46,412 nt of DNA from Planctomycetales bacterium (GTDB lineage: Bacteria; Planctomycetota; Planctomycetia; Isosphaerales; Isosphaeraceae). The notes under the pieces are model-generated. The model had not been told where the DNA came from, made no database searches, and saw only the letters and a list, made by a program, of their open reading frames with translations. Positions within the stretch are counted from its first letter, which is position 1. Every line of letters begins with the position of its first letter. Shown here in pieces: positions 16,801 through 25,334 of the stretch. The position numbers and the translations under genes were made by a program. Where the stretch lies: NCBI GenBank assembly GCA_027452145.1, contig DAIDHB010000142.1:1-46412 (forward strand), read 5' to 3'.

Positions 16801-19720
16801 GGACGTGATACACGCCGTCCGACGGGAGCACCACGCCGATATCGGTCGCGTCGGTGCCGGACTGGCTGTTGCTCGCGGTCGCCACGACGTTGCCGCTCGG
16901 GTCGACGACCTGGACCTGCGCGTAGTTCACGCCCGGGGACAGGGGACTCAGCACGCCGCCGGTGCCCGTGCTCGTGACGACCCCGATCGACTGGTTCGCG
17001 CGGCCGAAGAAGGTCCAGTCGTCGACCTGCCCCTGGGCCTGGATGTTCCCTGGTACCGGAGTTCCCAGGATGAGCGGGCCGCCCGGTGCGAGGGTTTCCA
17101 CGGTTCCCCCGACGACCGTTCCGTCGATCTGGGCGTCTCGCGCGTAGACGTGCAACCCGTTGAGATCCAGCACGTCGCCGAGGGGCAGGATTAGCGTGTT
17201 GACATAAAGGGCCTCGGGGGGGGTTCCCGCGGAATTGCGCGACTGGTCCACGAGCTGGACGTTGGCGGTGGCGATATCCAGCGTCCCGTAGGCGAGGTTC
17301 CGGTCGAAACCGGTCGCGACGTTGCCGAGGTCCTGGCCCATGACCTCCAGGTGTTGCGGCGTGGTGGAGCTCGATCCGTCGAGGCGTACGGTCCCCAGGG
17401 GCGCGAACAGGTCGGCGTTCCGGGTGTCGCCCGTCAGGTCCCCCGAGACGTCGAATTCCCCGGCAGGGTCGATCGCCAGGAGGCCCGGATCGACGATCTG
17501 CAGGCCGGCCTCGATTTGCAGGACGCTACCCCTGCCCACGGCGATCGTACCCGAGTCGATCAGGTCACCCCCGCTCAGGCTCATGGTCCCGCCGACAGCC
17601 CGGAGCGTCCCGGAATTCGTCAGGCTGGAGCCGGCGACCGTGATGGAGGCGCCGGCGACGTCGGCCGCGATGGTCCCCTGGTTGACCAGGGAGTCGTTGA
17701 AACTGCCGACCAAGCCATCGCTGCCGTGCACGGTGATGCCCGGCCCGATCGTGAAGGTCGATCCGGTGTCGCCGCCGCCGATCGCGTTGGAAGAGCTAGC
17801 ACCGAGGACGACATTGCCGGTGCCGCCGAGGGTCTGCGTGCCGCTGAAGAGGAGGTAACCATGAGTGCCGCCGCTGGCCTCGCCGAGGGTGACGGTGCCG
17901 TTGAGCGTCAGGCCGTCGACGACCGTCACCTCGGCCGCGTTCGCGGTGCTCATGTCGAGGTTGCCGTCGAGCGTGACGCCGTCGAGCGTCCCGCCGGGAT
18001 AAGACCAGCCCATCAGCACGGCGCCGCCCGTCGCGGCGACGGTCCCGCCCCGGATCGTGCCCCCCTGGAGGAGCAGGGTCGTGCCGCTGCCGTCGAGCAT
18101 GAGGGTGGATCCGGTGCTGTCCAGAGTGCCCTGAAGGTTGAAGGTGCCGCCCCCGTCGAAGCGGTCCCCGGCGCCGAGGGAGGAGTCGCCCTGGAGGTTG
18201 ACCGAGGCGCCGGGGTCGGCGGCGATCGTGCCGGCGTTGACCCAGCCGGTGCCGGTGACGGCGATCGAGCCCCCGGCGACGTCGGCGGCGATGGTCCCGC
18301 GGTTGACCAGTCCGTAGGTGATCGAGCCGACCGATCCGCCGCTGCCGTGCACGGTGATGCCTGGCCCGATCGTCAGGGTGGATCCGGAGTCGCCGCCGAC
18401 GCCGATCGCGTTGGAGGAGCTGGAGCCGAGGAGGACGTCGCCGGTGCCGCCGAGGGTCTGCGTGCCGCTGAAGAGGAGGTAACCATGAGTGCCGCCGGCG
18501 GCCTCGCCGAGGGTGACGGTGCCGTTGAGCGTCAGGCCGTCGACGACCGTCACCTCGGCGGCGTTCAGGGTGCTCATGTCGAGGCCGCCGTCGAGCGTGA
18601 CGCCGTCGAGCGTCCCGCCGGGATAAGACCAGCCCATCAGCACGGCGCCGCCCGTCGCGGCGACGGTCCCGCCCCGGATCGTGCCCCCCTGGAGGAGCAG
18701 GGTCGTGCCGCTACCGTCGAGGGCGAGGATCGTGCCGGTGCTGTCCAGGGTGCCCTGGAGGTTGAAGATGCCGCCGCCGTCGAAGCGGTCCCCGGCGCCG
18801 AGGGAGGAGTCGCCCTGGAGGTTGACCGAGGCGCCGGGGTCGGCGGCGATCGTGCCGGCGTTGATCCAGCCGGTGCCGGTGACGGCGATCGAGCCCCCGG
18901 CGACGTCGGCGGCGATGGTCCCGCGGTTGACCAGGCCGTAGCCGATCGAGCCGACCATGCCATCGCTGCCGTGGACGGTGACGCCCGGCCCGATCGTCAG
19001 GGTCGATCCGGAGTCGCCGCTGCCGCCGATCGTGTTGGAGGAGCTGGAGCCGAGGAGGACGTCGCCGCTGCCGCCGAGGGTCTGCGTGCCGCTGAAGAGG
19101 AGGTAACCATGAGTGCCGCCGCTGGCCTCGCCGAGGGTGACGGTGCCGTTGAGCGTCAGGCCGTCGACGACCGTCACCTCGGCGGCGTTCAGGGTGCTCA
19201 TGTCGAGGCCGCCGTCGAGCGTGACGCCGTCGAGCGTCCCGCCGGTACCGGTGCCCTCGAGAGTCGTCCCGGCGACGATCGTGGCGCCGGACAGGGTGCC
19301 GCCGGAGAGCTGGAACGTGTTGTTCACCTGCACGGTCGAGGTGACGGACAGAGTCCCACCCGAGAGCACGAGCGGATCCTGGCTCGTCAGGCTGTTGATC
19401 GACGTTGTTCCCCCGTCGTAGGTCACCGTGGGATCGGCCGATGGGCGGTCGATCACCACGTCGTCTCCCGGGCCAGGGACGCGGTTGATGCCCTGAGTGT
19501 CCCGCCAGTTCGCAGGGTCGCTCCAGTTACCGCTCGAATCGGAGATCCACGAGATGACCGACAGGAGGACTCGGGGCTCCATCGCCTCGAGAGACTCGGG
19601 GCGGAAAAGCCGGCGGCCCTGAATGCGCCGCCGTGCCCACGCCGGGCGTCTCCGCGGCTTCGCGGCTCCAGGGACGGGCGGACCGTTGGCGGGATTCACG
19701 GGAGAGCTCTCGTGAGGCAT
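10811..19720 (-). CDS. Giant secreted RHS/YD-repeat surface protein
   Basis: About 2969 residues. The ATG at 19720 has GAGG seven bases upstream. The N-terminus is Arg-rich and holds the planctomycete export motif LEAMEPRVLLS (about 44-54), then GNWSDPANW. Residues about 70-770 are Gly/Thr-rich beta-helix with nearly identical 208-residue repeats. Two or more beta-sandwich units resembling pre-peptidase C-terminal domains follow (about 880-1200), then an IPT/TIG-like unit (about 1200-1300). The YD-repeat shell spans about 1520-2335 and closes with the RHS core signature (YYSSARYYDPALGRFLSPDP, then NDPTGL). Instead of a short toxin the chain continues: a hydrophobic helical segment (about 2335-2470), a surface-protein domain (FPYRIDFENAS, ITDPLDPHLDWNTLQL), a fibronectin III-like unit (about 2680-2775) and a Pro-rich linker to a C-terminal domain starting GLQWRTMKVSRKKK. 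Probably a cell-surface adhesin or scaffold rather than a toxin carrier. Confidence 0.9.
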   Translation of the reverse strand: MPHESSPVNPANGPPVPGAAKPRRRPAWARRRIQGRRLFRPESLEAMEPRVLLSVISWISDSSGNWSDPANWRDTQGINRVPGPGDDVVIDRPSADPTVTYDGGTTSINSLTSQDPLVLSGGTLSVTSTVQVNNTFQLSGGTLSGATIVAGTTLEGTGTGGTLDGVTLDGGLDMSTLNAAEVTVVDGLTLNGTVTLGEASGGTHGYLLFSGTQTLGGSGDVLLGSSSSNTIGGSGDSGSTLTIGPGVTVHGSDGMVGSIGYGLVNRGTIAADVAGGSIAVTGTGWINAGTIAADPGASVNLQGDSSLGAGDRFDGGGIFNLQGTLDSTGTILALDGSGTTLLLQGGTIRGGTVAATGGAVLMGWSYPGGTLDGVTLDGGLDMSTLNAAEVTVVDGLTLNGTVTLGEAAGGTHGYLLFSGTQTLGGTGDVLLGSSSSNAIGVGGDSGSTLTIGPGITVHGSGGSVGSITYGLVNRGTIAADVAGGSIAVTGTGWVNAGTIAADPGASVNLQGDSSLGAGDRFDGGGTFNLQGTLDSTGSTLMLDGSGTTLLLQGGTIRGGTVAATGGAVLMGWSYPGGTLDGVTLDGNLDMSTANAAEVTVVDGLTLNGTVTLGEASGGTHGYLLFSGTQTLGGTGNVVLGASSSNAIGGGDTGSTFTIGPGITVHGSDGLVGSFNDSLVNQGTIAADVAGASITVAGSSLTNSGTLRAVGGTMSLSGGDLIDSGTIAVGRGSVLQIEAGLQIVDPGLLAIDPAGEFDVSGDLTGDTRNADLFAPLGTVRLDGSSSTTPQHLEVMGQDLGNVATGFDRNLAYGTLDIATANVQLVDQSRNSAGTPPEALYVNTLILPLGDVLDLNGLHVYARDAQIDGTVVGGTVETLAPGGPLILGTPVPGNIQAQGQVDDWTFFGRANQSIGVVTSTGTGGVLSPLSPGVNYAQVQVVDPSGNVVATASNSQSGTDATDIGVVLPSDGVYHVRVQAAPGQPSSTGHYVLGIYDAPVHSTAVATNETVHGQTASAYALDRWTFSAAAGDRIRFDLIAADPLLRFDLAGPDGSALFTGASASSDLLVLPVSGTYTLTAHGASGAYAFRIDQTAQTALTPGTAYQGTLAGSAQTQLFTVNVATIEPLVVSFHDASPGGVTEVDLKYGSAPTRSDYDDRSTDPTAADQRIVVPSATPGTWYILVYTDSVPTPGTYTLTATTAQIELFGATPDHHGNGADAVLTLSGAGFLSGTSVSLIAGDGTAYPITDTSVDTLTQITATVKAGSVPPGLYSIRVTAADGTSAMLTDAFTMTQGGKAVLQTNIILPKFLANHVPATLYVQYSNTGDVAMPAPLLMLTATRPDPNGGPPVSGAELTLDSSLAVSGAWAPTLPVGYSTSVQFLASGATPGILQPGESIEIPVYYAGWIQSDWNNGVPTINFHLGVVKTDDTTPIDWNALQSASQPPGIATTAWQGVFASLQAQTGSTWGDYVQRLDDEARYLGTLGEDVTDVSRLYSFELLQADGLSTITQLGASVDASMPTPGRLSLSFGRFFTPSITGRNAMGPLGLGWSDSWQSSLAVQADGTVVVTEPGGAGRTFQPDVRDPNHYFDQAGDHGVLTPAGGGAFTLTEPDGTVTAYNADGTMDYVQDPNGNRITAGYTQGRLTSLTASSGQSLTIAYNAAGRIATVTDSAGRETAYFYDASATHLVSVTAFDGRQTFYTYDTGTNPATANALLSIANPDGTHTYYTYDAAGRFASTSADGGAEKTTFSYGPAGSVIATDAAGGALTIDFNDRGQLARTTDPLGRAVQYTYDDGFNLTQIIGPTGQVTQNRYDSSGNLIRTTDPLGHTTSFSYTSQPDYLASVTDANGNTTGYTYNGAGDLTSIAQADGSIKSLAYDPTGELTGVTNANGATIAYTRDASGRILSETTSDGSVTRYAYDTRGNMMSAQGPDGTTTFTYDTGDRLTRVSYPGGRYLQYTYDAGGRRIRMVDQDGFTVDYSYDSAGRLVALTDGAGAAIVTYTYDPTGRLARKDNGNGTFTTYAYDPAGDLLSLVNHAPDGSVTTRFDYTYSSQGLRTSETTADGTWTYTLDADGQLTHAVFASTNPAIPNQDLAYSYDAAGNRTSTVAGGVTTTYATDSRDRYTRIGGTTYAYDADGNLVATTDASGTTSYTYDALDRLSAVTTPDGQTWAFRYDALGNLTATTHDGQTTSDLIDPSGIGLRVAEYGASGNAVHYTYGLGLTSRVDGSGASYYDFNAVGSTSDLTGAAGEVLARYAYDPFGGSLLNTATISNPFQFAGQFGTSSDGFGSYYSSARYYDPALGRFLSPDPLGVGGDLQNTYRYANNDAQDLNDPTGLRDQVGQFVDGAWNIGEGVAFYGAIAAGEIGTGGAATPAAVVVVVAGTAAANYKIVKGMVDVMESFSPKDPGPGLPNSAAGFATSVATGGNKQATDLADNLSEAKDLMDGHNKRLTDFAPNPGNFQDSLGGFFSGFNPPGGQNSGTYSINSGDPNSLTGPAGYGSSHFVAPGTVFPYRIDFENASTATAPAQRVVITDPLDPHLDWNTLQLTGVGFGDTNLVIPPHSPFYQTTVPMTENGKSFNVEITISLDSATGVMTAVFQSIDPNTQLPPDALTGFLPPEDGTGRGMGYLSFLIDPRPGLPTGTSIRNVAQITFDGNPAVATDQVDDTDPTRGVDPTRQALNTIDAAAPTSSVSPLPGTTTATTFTVSWSGSDDTGGSGIGSYDVYVSTDGGPFNSFLTQTTATSAAFSGQAGHTYAFYSVATDNVGNVQATPPAPQTVTTIVPKSSPTPNPTPSPTPPVTVLGLQWRTMKVSRKKKVQVLVVRFSGPLDAGSASDLGAYRLVMAGKDRRFGTRDDRAVRLASASYNPGADTVTLTVRGKVPGKPLQLDIRASSILDGQGQPVDGGHDATFPASFGAGSARMSAAVPVARIGTATRVSAAAIDALLADDNPTSIAAPRPISGRRPMMNGASNCR
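17640..19240 (-). repeat. In-frame 624-bp tandem repeats in the RHS gene
   Basis: A landmark AACCATGAGTG (plus strand) occurs at 17857, 18481 and 19105, exactly 624 bases (208 codons) apart. The copies are nearly identical at the DNA level, with a few small in-frame length differences near the ISSNAIG-like segment. This implies recent duplication or ongoing homogenisation, and a repeat number that may vary between strains. Confidence 0.9.
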
Positions 19721-20633
19721 CGGCCATCCTCGATGTTCCGGGGTTTCTCTGTTCGATCGACGGGAGCGCACGAGATCAGCCGGATCCGCCCGCCCTCGAG
19801 CCGGCCCGATCGGATACGTCCGGGCCTCTGCAATCAGGGCGGAAGGAACCGCGCGGATTCTTCGAGGAATTCGAGACAGTCCATGATGGCCGTCGATCCC
19901 AACGGTGGGGCGGCGTCGTGGCCGGTCCGGTTAATCGGAAGGGTATGGCCGGTGCCTCACCCTTTCCGATCCCATCCCATCTTTCGACAGCGGATGGTCG
20001 GGTCGGACCCTCCCGACCGATCTCGCACGACGATTCACGCCATCATGGCGTCCGAGCAACCGGGAGCGACCTGCTCCCGCGGAACCGGCTTTCGCCGCAC
20101 CGGCTTCGTTGCCGAGCAACCTGTCGGGGACCGAGTCGCCGCGACCTCATCTGGTGCAACCGATCCCAATTTAATTCGGTGGGACCATCGGTATCAAGTC
20201 AGAAGTGTCATTCAGGCTACATGTCATTTTCCAATCGCTCCACCTGTGGCCTGGAATCGTCAATGGGAGGGCGCAGACCAGGGGACAGATACCACTGGAG
20301 AGGATGGTGGGAGGTGGGTTTCTGAGGGTGGGCTCCCCATGCGGCGGCCTGGCGGTCGGCTGGGATTCACCGGCTGGAGCGAACCGGTTGCCGAGCGGGA
20401 GTCTCACCCGCTGAAGACCTGCGCCTTTTCACGGCGCGCGGCGTCCCCGTCATTCGCGCGAGGCGCCGTCATCGCCCGCCCCTCCCGGCTCTCGCGCCGG
20501 CCGGTGGGTCTCGTCGCCCTTCCTGGCAAATCCGCCGCGAACGCCGTAGACTGAGAGAGGGATGGACCGATGATTCCCGGGGGTCGAGCCCCGCGAAGCG
20601 GGACCAGTGCGGAGCGGTGCGGAGGAGCCTCGC
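19721..20633. other. Intergenic region between divergent genes
   Basis: 913 bases holding the promoters of the divergent RHS and protease genes. No convincing gene. A locally AT-richer stretch lies at about 20160-20245, and a GGGGACAGATACCACT-type motif at about 20282 resembles REP-like sequences I associate with other genomes. I cannot place promoters with confidence. Confidence 0.4.
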
Positions 20634-22484
20634 ATGCTGCTGGAACTGAAGTGCCCCTCGTGCGGCTACACCCAGCGGACGTCCGACGCGGTGCTCGGCC
20701 GGACGGTCCTCTGCCCGTCGTGCGGGGGCGCGTTCCCGGTCGCCCGGCCGCCGTCGGCCGCCGCTCCGGTTCTGCCGTCGCGACCGAGCCCGCGTCCGTC
20801 GGGGCCGCCGCCGCTTTCCTCGTCGCCCGCGCGCGCCAAGGCGCGTCCCGGCCCGCCCGCGGCGGCGGCGGCCGACGCCATCGATCCGGCGGGACGATCG
20901 TCCTCGACGCGTGAGGCCCCCGCCGGCGCGGGCGGGTTGCCGGCGTGGGCGCACGCGGCCCTCGGCGGCGCCGGCATGCTGGGGCTGGTCGCGCTCGTCG
21001 TCCTGATCCGGTCGCTGTCCGCCTCGGGCCCGGGCCTTCCGGCCGAGACCGGGGCCGCGCGTGTTCCTGTGCCTGCGCCCGATCGCTCGGCGGCGGGCAA
21101 GCCGGCGCCGCCGGCGCCGGCACCGGCGCCACCGACGGAGGAGGCCGTCCCGCCGCCAGGGCGCGAGCCGGCGCCCGCGGCGCCGCTCTCCACCGCGCAG
21201 ATCGTGGCGAAGTGCGAGCGCTCGGTCGCGCTGGTCAAGGGGAAGGTCTCCAGCGGCACCGGCTTTTTGGTCCGGCCCGGCGTCATCGCGACCAACGCCC
21301 ACGTCATCGATGACGAGTTCATCGACGACCTGGAGGTCCGCTTCCCGTCGGCGCCGGCCGGCGACCAGGGGCCGGCGCGCGCCGAGCTGCTTTACGAGGA
21401 TCCTCGCCGCGACCTGGCGTTCCTGAAGATCGCGAGCGGGCTTCCGGCGCTCGAGGTCGCCCGCTCGTACCGCTTTCTCAAGGGCGAGGACGTCATCGTG
21501 ATCGGCAACCCCGGCCTGGGGGACGAGGTCGTGCTGGAGAACGCGATCAGCCGCGGGGTGATGAGCTCGAAGACGACGATCGACGGCCAGGATTATTTGC
21601 AGATGGGCATCGCGATCAACCCGGGGAGCTCGGGCGGGCCGGTGTTCGACTCGGCGGGGCGGGTGATCGGCGTGGCGACGCTCAAGTCGAGCAAGGCCGA
21701 GTCGATGGGGTTCTGCATCCCGGTCGAGGACGTGCATGACGCGCTCGGCCGCCTGGACCGGGAGCCGGAGGCCCTGCGGCAGTCGACGCTGTCGAGGCAC
21801 CGGGCCCGCACGGCGTTCAAGCTGCTCACCAGCGCGGGGGCGCTGTACGCCGCCGCGCTGAATGTCCGGGTTGGCGTGCTGGCACGGCTGCCGGCGGTGG
21901 GGCCCGGGGTCGACCTGCTGGCCAGCGACGCCGCCCGCACGCTCGACCAGGTTCTCTCGCACCTGGAGGACCGGCAGCTCGCCGGCTTCGGGCGCGTGCT
22001 CGCCGAGCTCGACGCCGACACCGCGCTGGCCGACTCGGTGCGCCGCCGCTTCGACGAGATCGCCGCGAACCACCGGGCGCTGCGGGATCTGTACCGCAAC
22101 CCGAGCCACCCGGCGGGCGACTACGCCCGGCGCGCGGGGATCCTCCGCGCGCGGCACCTCCAGCTCGTCAAGGCGCTCCAGGCCGACCTGGGCTTCGTCG
22201 TGCCCGACGAGCTGCTGGCGATGCTCGAGGCGGGCTCCGAGTCCGACACCTCGCCCGACGCCCTCGTCCAGGCCGGACCCGGGCGGATCGGGCCCCGGCT
22301 GCGGCCATTTAGCCTGATCCCGCCGCCGCCGATCCCGATGGGCCCGCCGTTCGGCGCCGAGATGTTCAAGCCGGCGCAGGACGCCCGCGAGCGCGCCCGC
22401 GCCATGCACCGCCAGTTCCAGGAGCGGATGGAGGAACGCCGGCGGGCGCTGGAGGAACGGATTGGCGCCGGGGCGCCGTCGTGA
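20634..22484 (+). CDS. Membrane-anchored trypsin-like (S1C/DegP-type) serine protease with N-terminal zinc ribbon
   Basis: 616 residues; ATG at 20634 preceded by GGAGGAG. Residues 7-32 form a zinc ribbon (CPSCG twice). A Pro/Ala-rich linker leads to one membrane helix (about 106-126, LGGAGMLGLVALVVLI), then another Pro-rich linker. The protease domain is at about 185-385 with the full triad: H223 (TNAHVID), D260 (RRDLAFLKI) and S333 (NPGSSGGPVF). There is no PDZ domain; instead a helical C-terminal region (about 390-600) ends in an Arg/Glu-rich coiled segment (QFQERMEERRRALEERIG). It would degrade or sense proteins on the outer face of the membrane; substrate unknown. An R3 palindromic element follows its stop by 18 bases. 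Confidence 0.9.
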   Translation: MLLELKCPSCGYTQRTSDAVLGRTVLCPSCGGAFPVARPPSAAAPVLPSRPSPRPSGPPPLSSSPARAKARPGPPAAAAADAIDPAGRSSSTREAPAGAGGLPAWAHAALGGAGMLGLVALVVLIRSLSASGPGLPAETGAARVPVPAPDRSAAGKPAPPAPAPAPPTEEAVPPPGREPAPAAPLSTAQIVAKCERSVALVKGKVSSGTGFLVRPGVIATNAHVIDDEFIDDLEVRFPSAPAGDQGPARAELLYEDPRRDLAFLKIASGLPALEVARSYRFLKGEDVIVIGNPGLGDEVVLENAISRGVMSSKTTIDGQDYLQMGIAINPGSSGGPVFDSAGRVIGVATLKSSKAESMGFCIPVEDVHDALGRLDREPEALRQSTLSRHRARTAFKLLTSAGALYAAALNVRVGVLARLPAVGPGVDLLASDAARTLDQVLSHLEDRQLAGFGRVLAELDADTALADSVRRRFDEIAANHRALRDLYRNPSHPAGDYARRAGILRARHLQLVKALQADLGFVVPDELLAMLEAGSESDTSPDALVQAGPGRIGPRLRPFSLIPPPPIPMGPPFGAEMFKPAQDARERARAMHRQFQERMEERRRALEERIGAGAPS

Positions 22485-22501
22485 GAACAGCGCGATATCC
22501 T

Positions 22502-22620
22502 GGCGAACCGGCGACGTGAGTCGCCGGGTGCTTTCGCTTCCGGCAAGCCCCGGGGACTTCGGCCGGGTGCTCGGGCGGGATGACCGGGAGGACCCGGCGA
22601 CTGACGTCGCCGGTTCGCCA
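22502..22620. repeat. R3 element, paired inverted copies
   Basis: Left hairpin CCGGCGAC-GTGA-GTCGCCGG at 22508-22527; right, inverted copy CCGGCGAC-TGAC-GTCGCCGG at 22594-22613. The outer ends (GGCGAACC and GGTTCGCC) are also complementary. It occupies the gap between two convergent genes. Confidence 0.8.
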
Positions 22621-22724
22621 GGGGAAAGCACCGGCGACGGGGCAGACACCGCATGGAGCCCGCCGCCGTCGCCGGATGATCGCCACGTTTCTTACCCGGC
22701 CCTGCGGGCCGATCGCCGGCCGTT

Positions 22725-23495
22725 TCAGGCCGTCCGTCGCCGGCGGCGGATCGCCACGCCGGCCATCATCGCCAGCGCCGAGAGGCCCATCACCATCGTC
22801 GAGGGCTCGGGCACGCTCTGCACCAGGATGCCGGTTGACTGGTTCGAGCCGGCCGTCGTGCCGAACTGGAAGACCACGTTGCTGAGCTTGCTGCTCGACG
22901 TCACGCCCGCGACGTCGATCACGAAGGACGCCGAACCCAGAATGACCGGGTTGTGCTGCGAGATGGAGCCCTGCGCATGGGTGTAGATTCCTCCATTTGT
23001 GAGGGAGCCCTTGTTGTCCGGCCCGATGATCAGGTCCTTCGGCTTGCTGCCGGTCAGGTCGTTCAACACGAGCGAGGTCCCCGTGTTCGACGCCTTCCAC
23101 GGGGTCGACGAACTGATGGGACTGGGGGTGCTATAGGTGCCGTCCGACGAGTTGATGGTCGAGGTATTGCCGCTGATCGAGTTCAGGCTCGCGGTGCCGG
23201 TGACCCCGGTCACCGTGAACCTCAGCGCGCTGATCATCTGGGCGTCGTCGTTCGGGTTCCACAGGAGGTTGGTGAGCGTGATGTCGATCTCGCCGGACTT
23301 GAGCGTGAAGACGGCCTTGGCGTCGAGCGGTTCCTTGGTGCCGTTCTGGGCCCCGAGCGACGTGGTGTAGGTGATCGATCCGGCGCGGGCCGTCGCGGGG
23401 GCCGTCGCCATCGAGGCCGCCGCCACGAGCACGGCGACGGCCGTCGTCGCCTTGGCCGAACGGGCCGCCGCAATCAATCGTGTTGCAAACATCAT
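22725..23495 (-). CDS. PEP-CTERM-anchored exported protein
   Basis: 256 residues. A signal peptide covers about 1-38 (basic start, hydrophobic VAVLVAAASMATA core, cleavage near ARA-G). The middle is Ser/Thr/Asn-rich beta sequence without enzyme motifs. The C-terminus is a textbook PEP-CTERM signal: VPEPST, a hydrophobic helix (MVMGLSALAMMAGVA) and a terminal RRRRR cluster. PEP-CTERM proteins are processed by an exosortase and usually associated with extracellular polysaccharide; no exosortase gene is in this window. Two adjacent ATG codons mark the start at 23495, with AGGA about nine bases upstream. Confidence 0.88.
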   Translation of the reverse strand: MMFATRLIAAARSAKATTAVAVLVAAASMATAPATARAGSITYTTSLGAQNGTKEPLDAKAVFTLKSGEIDITLTNLLWNPNDDAQMISALRFTVTGVTGTASLNSISGNTSTINSSDGTYSTPSPISSSTPWKASNTGTSLVLNDLTGSKPKDLIIGPDNKGSLTNGGIYTHAQGSISQHNPVILGSASFVIDVAGVTSSSKLSNVVFQFGTTAGSNQSTGILVQSVPEPSTMVMGLSALAMMAGVAIRRRRRTA

Positions 23496-24551
23496 GGTGC
23501 TTTTCCTGGGTGGTGATTCGGATACGGGTCAGGAGACCACTCGGTCTCGCAAAGCCTCTCTTCGGATCGAATTCCTTCTCGATTCCGCTCGGCTCCGCCG
23601 GTGTCCGGCCGGCCGGGCCGCGGATTCGAGCCGTCGTCGTGCCATGGATCGGGGGCGACGGCTCGGCCTGCTTTCTGGGTCGGGTAGTCGGTGCCTCGAA
23701 CTCCTGGGCTTCAGGGGACGTCGGCGCGGACGACGAACATCGGCCTCGCGCCTTCACGCGGTCCGCTTGTCGGTGTGGGATCGGCCCCGGCGACAGCCGC
23801 GCCGCGTCGGGGCAGTCCGTGCCCGCGACGCCGCGCGACCGCTCTCTCGGCGCCTGCTCACTGTTTTGATCTTCCGGCTCCGGCTCGATTCATCGGTTCC
23901 GGACAGGGCCGGTCCCAATGCTCTCGCTCACGGCCGTCGGCTGCTCATTCCATGGTGGGTCTGTCTGGCGAGACGACTATCTGGACTTCTATCTCCATCG
24001 ATTACTTCTGCATATCACCAATGTTGTTGTAGGTCCATCATGCAGGGTTATTCAAGGTCGCCTGACGGCCCGGAATGAAATTCTTAGGTCTGTGTTGATT
24101 TCCGGCAACAAATGCCCGCTTCATGTTGCCTTTAACGCCAAAAAGGCCCGAATTGCTCCAGAACTGCGCTCGGGTCGCGCTCCGTCCCCGATGGGCCGGC
24201 TGATGGCGCCAACCGGTAGGGGCGGCATCGCCCGAGCGGGATCACGACCACCCCCGAGGTGGTTCACAATCATCGATGTTACGCGGGGTGAATTGGCGGC
24301 GTGACAGGAGGCTCCCGTCGAGACGAGAATTCGGGGGGGGATCGATCTGAGGATGCAGATGCCCACGGGGCCGGGCTCATTTTCGAGACTTCCCGCCGCG
24401 CCTGGGCATCATGTGCGAATTCCTGGCGACGCGCGAAGGCGCCGGCCGAAGCCGGTGATCGACGGGCCGCTCCTGTGCACGGAAATGGTCGTAAGTGTTC
24501 GGGTCGGGTGGGGACGGCTCGGCTTAATTTCCCCGTGAGGACGATTCTCAC
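23496..24551. other. Intergenic region of about 1 kb without recognisable gene
   Basis: No frame with family resemblance. The part from about 23950 to 24150 is AT-richer than the surroundings (runs such as CATATCACCAATGTTGTTG) and could hold promoter elements or an untranslated RNA, but I see no specific fold. It ends in the palindromes at 24552. Confidence 0.4.
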
Positions 24552-24610
24552 GGAGGTCAGGCTGGACAGCCTGACGGTTTAGCCCTGTCAGGCTGGACAG
24601 CCTGACCTCC
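24552..24610. repeat. Paired GTCAGGCTG/CAGCCTGAC palindromes (family R4)
   Basis: Two arms (24552-24575 and 24587-24610) each form GTCAGGCTG-GA-CAGCCTGAC, and the arms are inverted relative to each other with GGAGG/CCTCC at the outer ends. It sits 20 bases downstream of the stop of the minus-strand gene at 24631. The sequence just after it (CTTTCATGCCG, then CGTCATC) is shared with that after the different palindrome at 29581. Confidence 0.75.
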
Positions 24611-24630
24611 TTTCATGCCGCCGTCATCGA

Positions 24631-25122
24631 TCAGTACCTGCTCGAGCGCAGGGCAATCTGATACTCGTGCATTCGGGCGTTGTAGCTGATGGCCGCCACG
24701 CCCGAGCCGTAGGCCGAGGAATACACGCCCGTGCCGCTGGTCACGATGAAGATGTAGCGGGTTCCCGGCGAGGCGGCGGTCTTGATCTGCACGCTGCCGC
24801 GGTGGTTGGCCAGGGTTAACGTGGCGTTGCTCAGGTCGGGCTGCTTGCCCGGCGCGATGACGTTGTCGGTCATCGACAGCGAGGCGGCGACCTTACCCAT
24901 CGATCGCGTCCGGCCGGTAAGGGTGAACGACGAGACGTTGATGCCGTCGGGCCCGACCGTGCCGAACGGGATGCCGACCAGGGACCCGTTGAGCAGGAAG
25001 TGGGTCATCGCGGCGCGGTCCCGGTGCATGGCCACGGAATGGTGGTGGCTCATCCCGTGGGAGAGCAGGATCCGGCCCTCCATCGATTCGAACGCCAGGG
25101 TGCGGCGGGCGGTCCTCGGCAT
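24631..25122 (-). CDS. Small exported protein with planctomycete FESMEGRILLS motif
   Basis: 163 residues. The N-terminus (RRTLAFESMEGRILLSH, about 6-22) is the planctomycete-specific export/sorting signature. A His-rich patch (GMSHHHSVAMH) follows. The remainder is beta-rich, with NGSLVGIPFGTVGPDGINVS, then TLTGRTRSMGKVAASLSMTD and GTRYIFIVTSGTGVYSSAYG; the alternation suggests a single small beta-barrel or sandwich. No catalytic motif. Function unknown. ATG at 25122 is preceded by AGGAGG. Transcribed divergently from the glycosidase. Confidence 0.75.
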   Translation of the reverse strand: MPRTARRTLAFESMEGRILLSHGMSHHHSVAMHRDRAAMTHFLLNGSLVGIPFGTVGPDGINVSSFTLTGRTRSMGKVAASLSMTDNVIAPGKQPDLSNATLTLANHRGSVQIKTAASPGTRYIFIVTSGTGVYSSAYGSGVAAISYNARMHEYQIALRSSRY

Positions 25123-25334
25123 GGCAACCTCCTTGTTGTCGGCTCCTCACCATCGCGAAGATGGTCCGATCTTCGGCCAACTTACCCCGGATCGCCGAAA
25201 CGGGCAATGCGAAGGCGCGTGGTTTTCGCGGCACGCGACACGACGGGCCCCGATACGATGCCCCGCGGCGGGGATTCGGAATCCGCGATGCGTTCTGGTA
25301 GACTCACGCCCTGTCGCCGGGTCATCCCCCTTCT

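Noticed and set aside
17351..20554. Open frame of over 1000 codons opposite the start of the RHS gene
   Set aside because: It mirrors the tandem repeats of the RHS gene and has no start signals or domain of its own.
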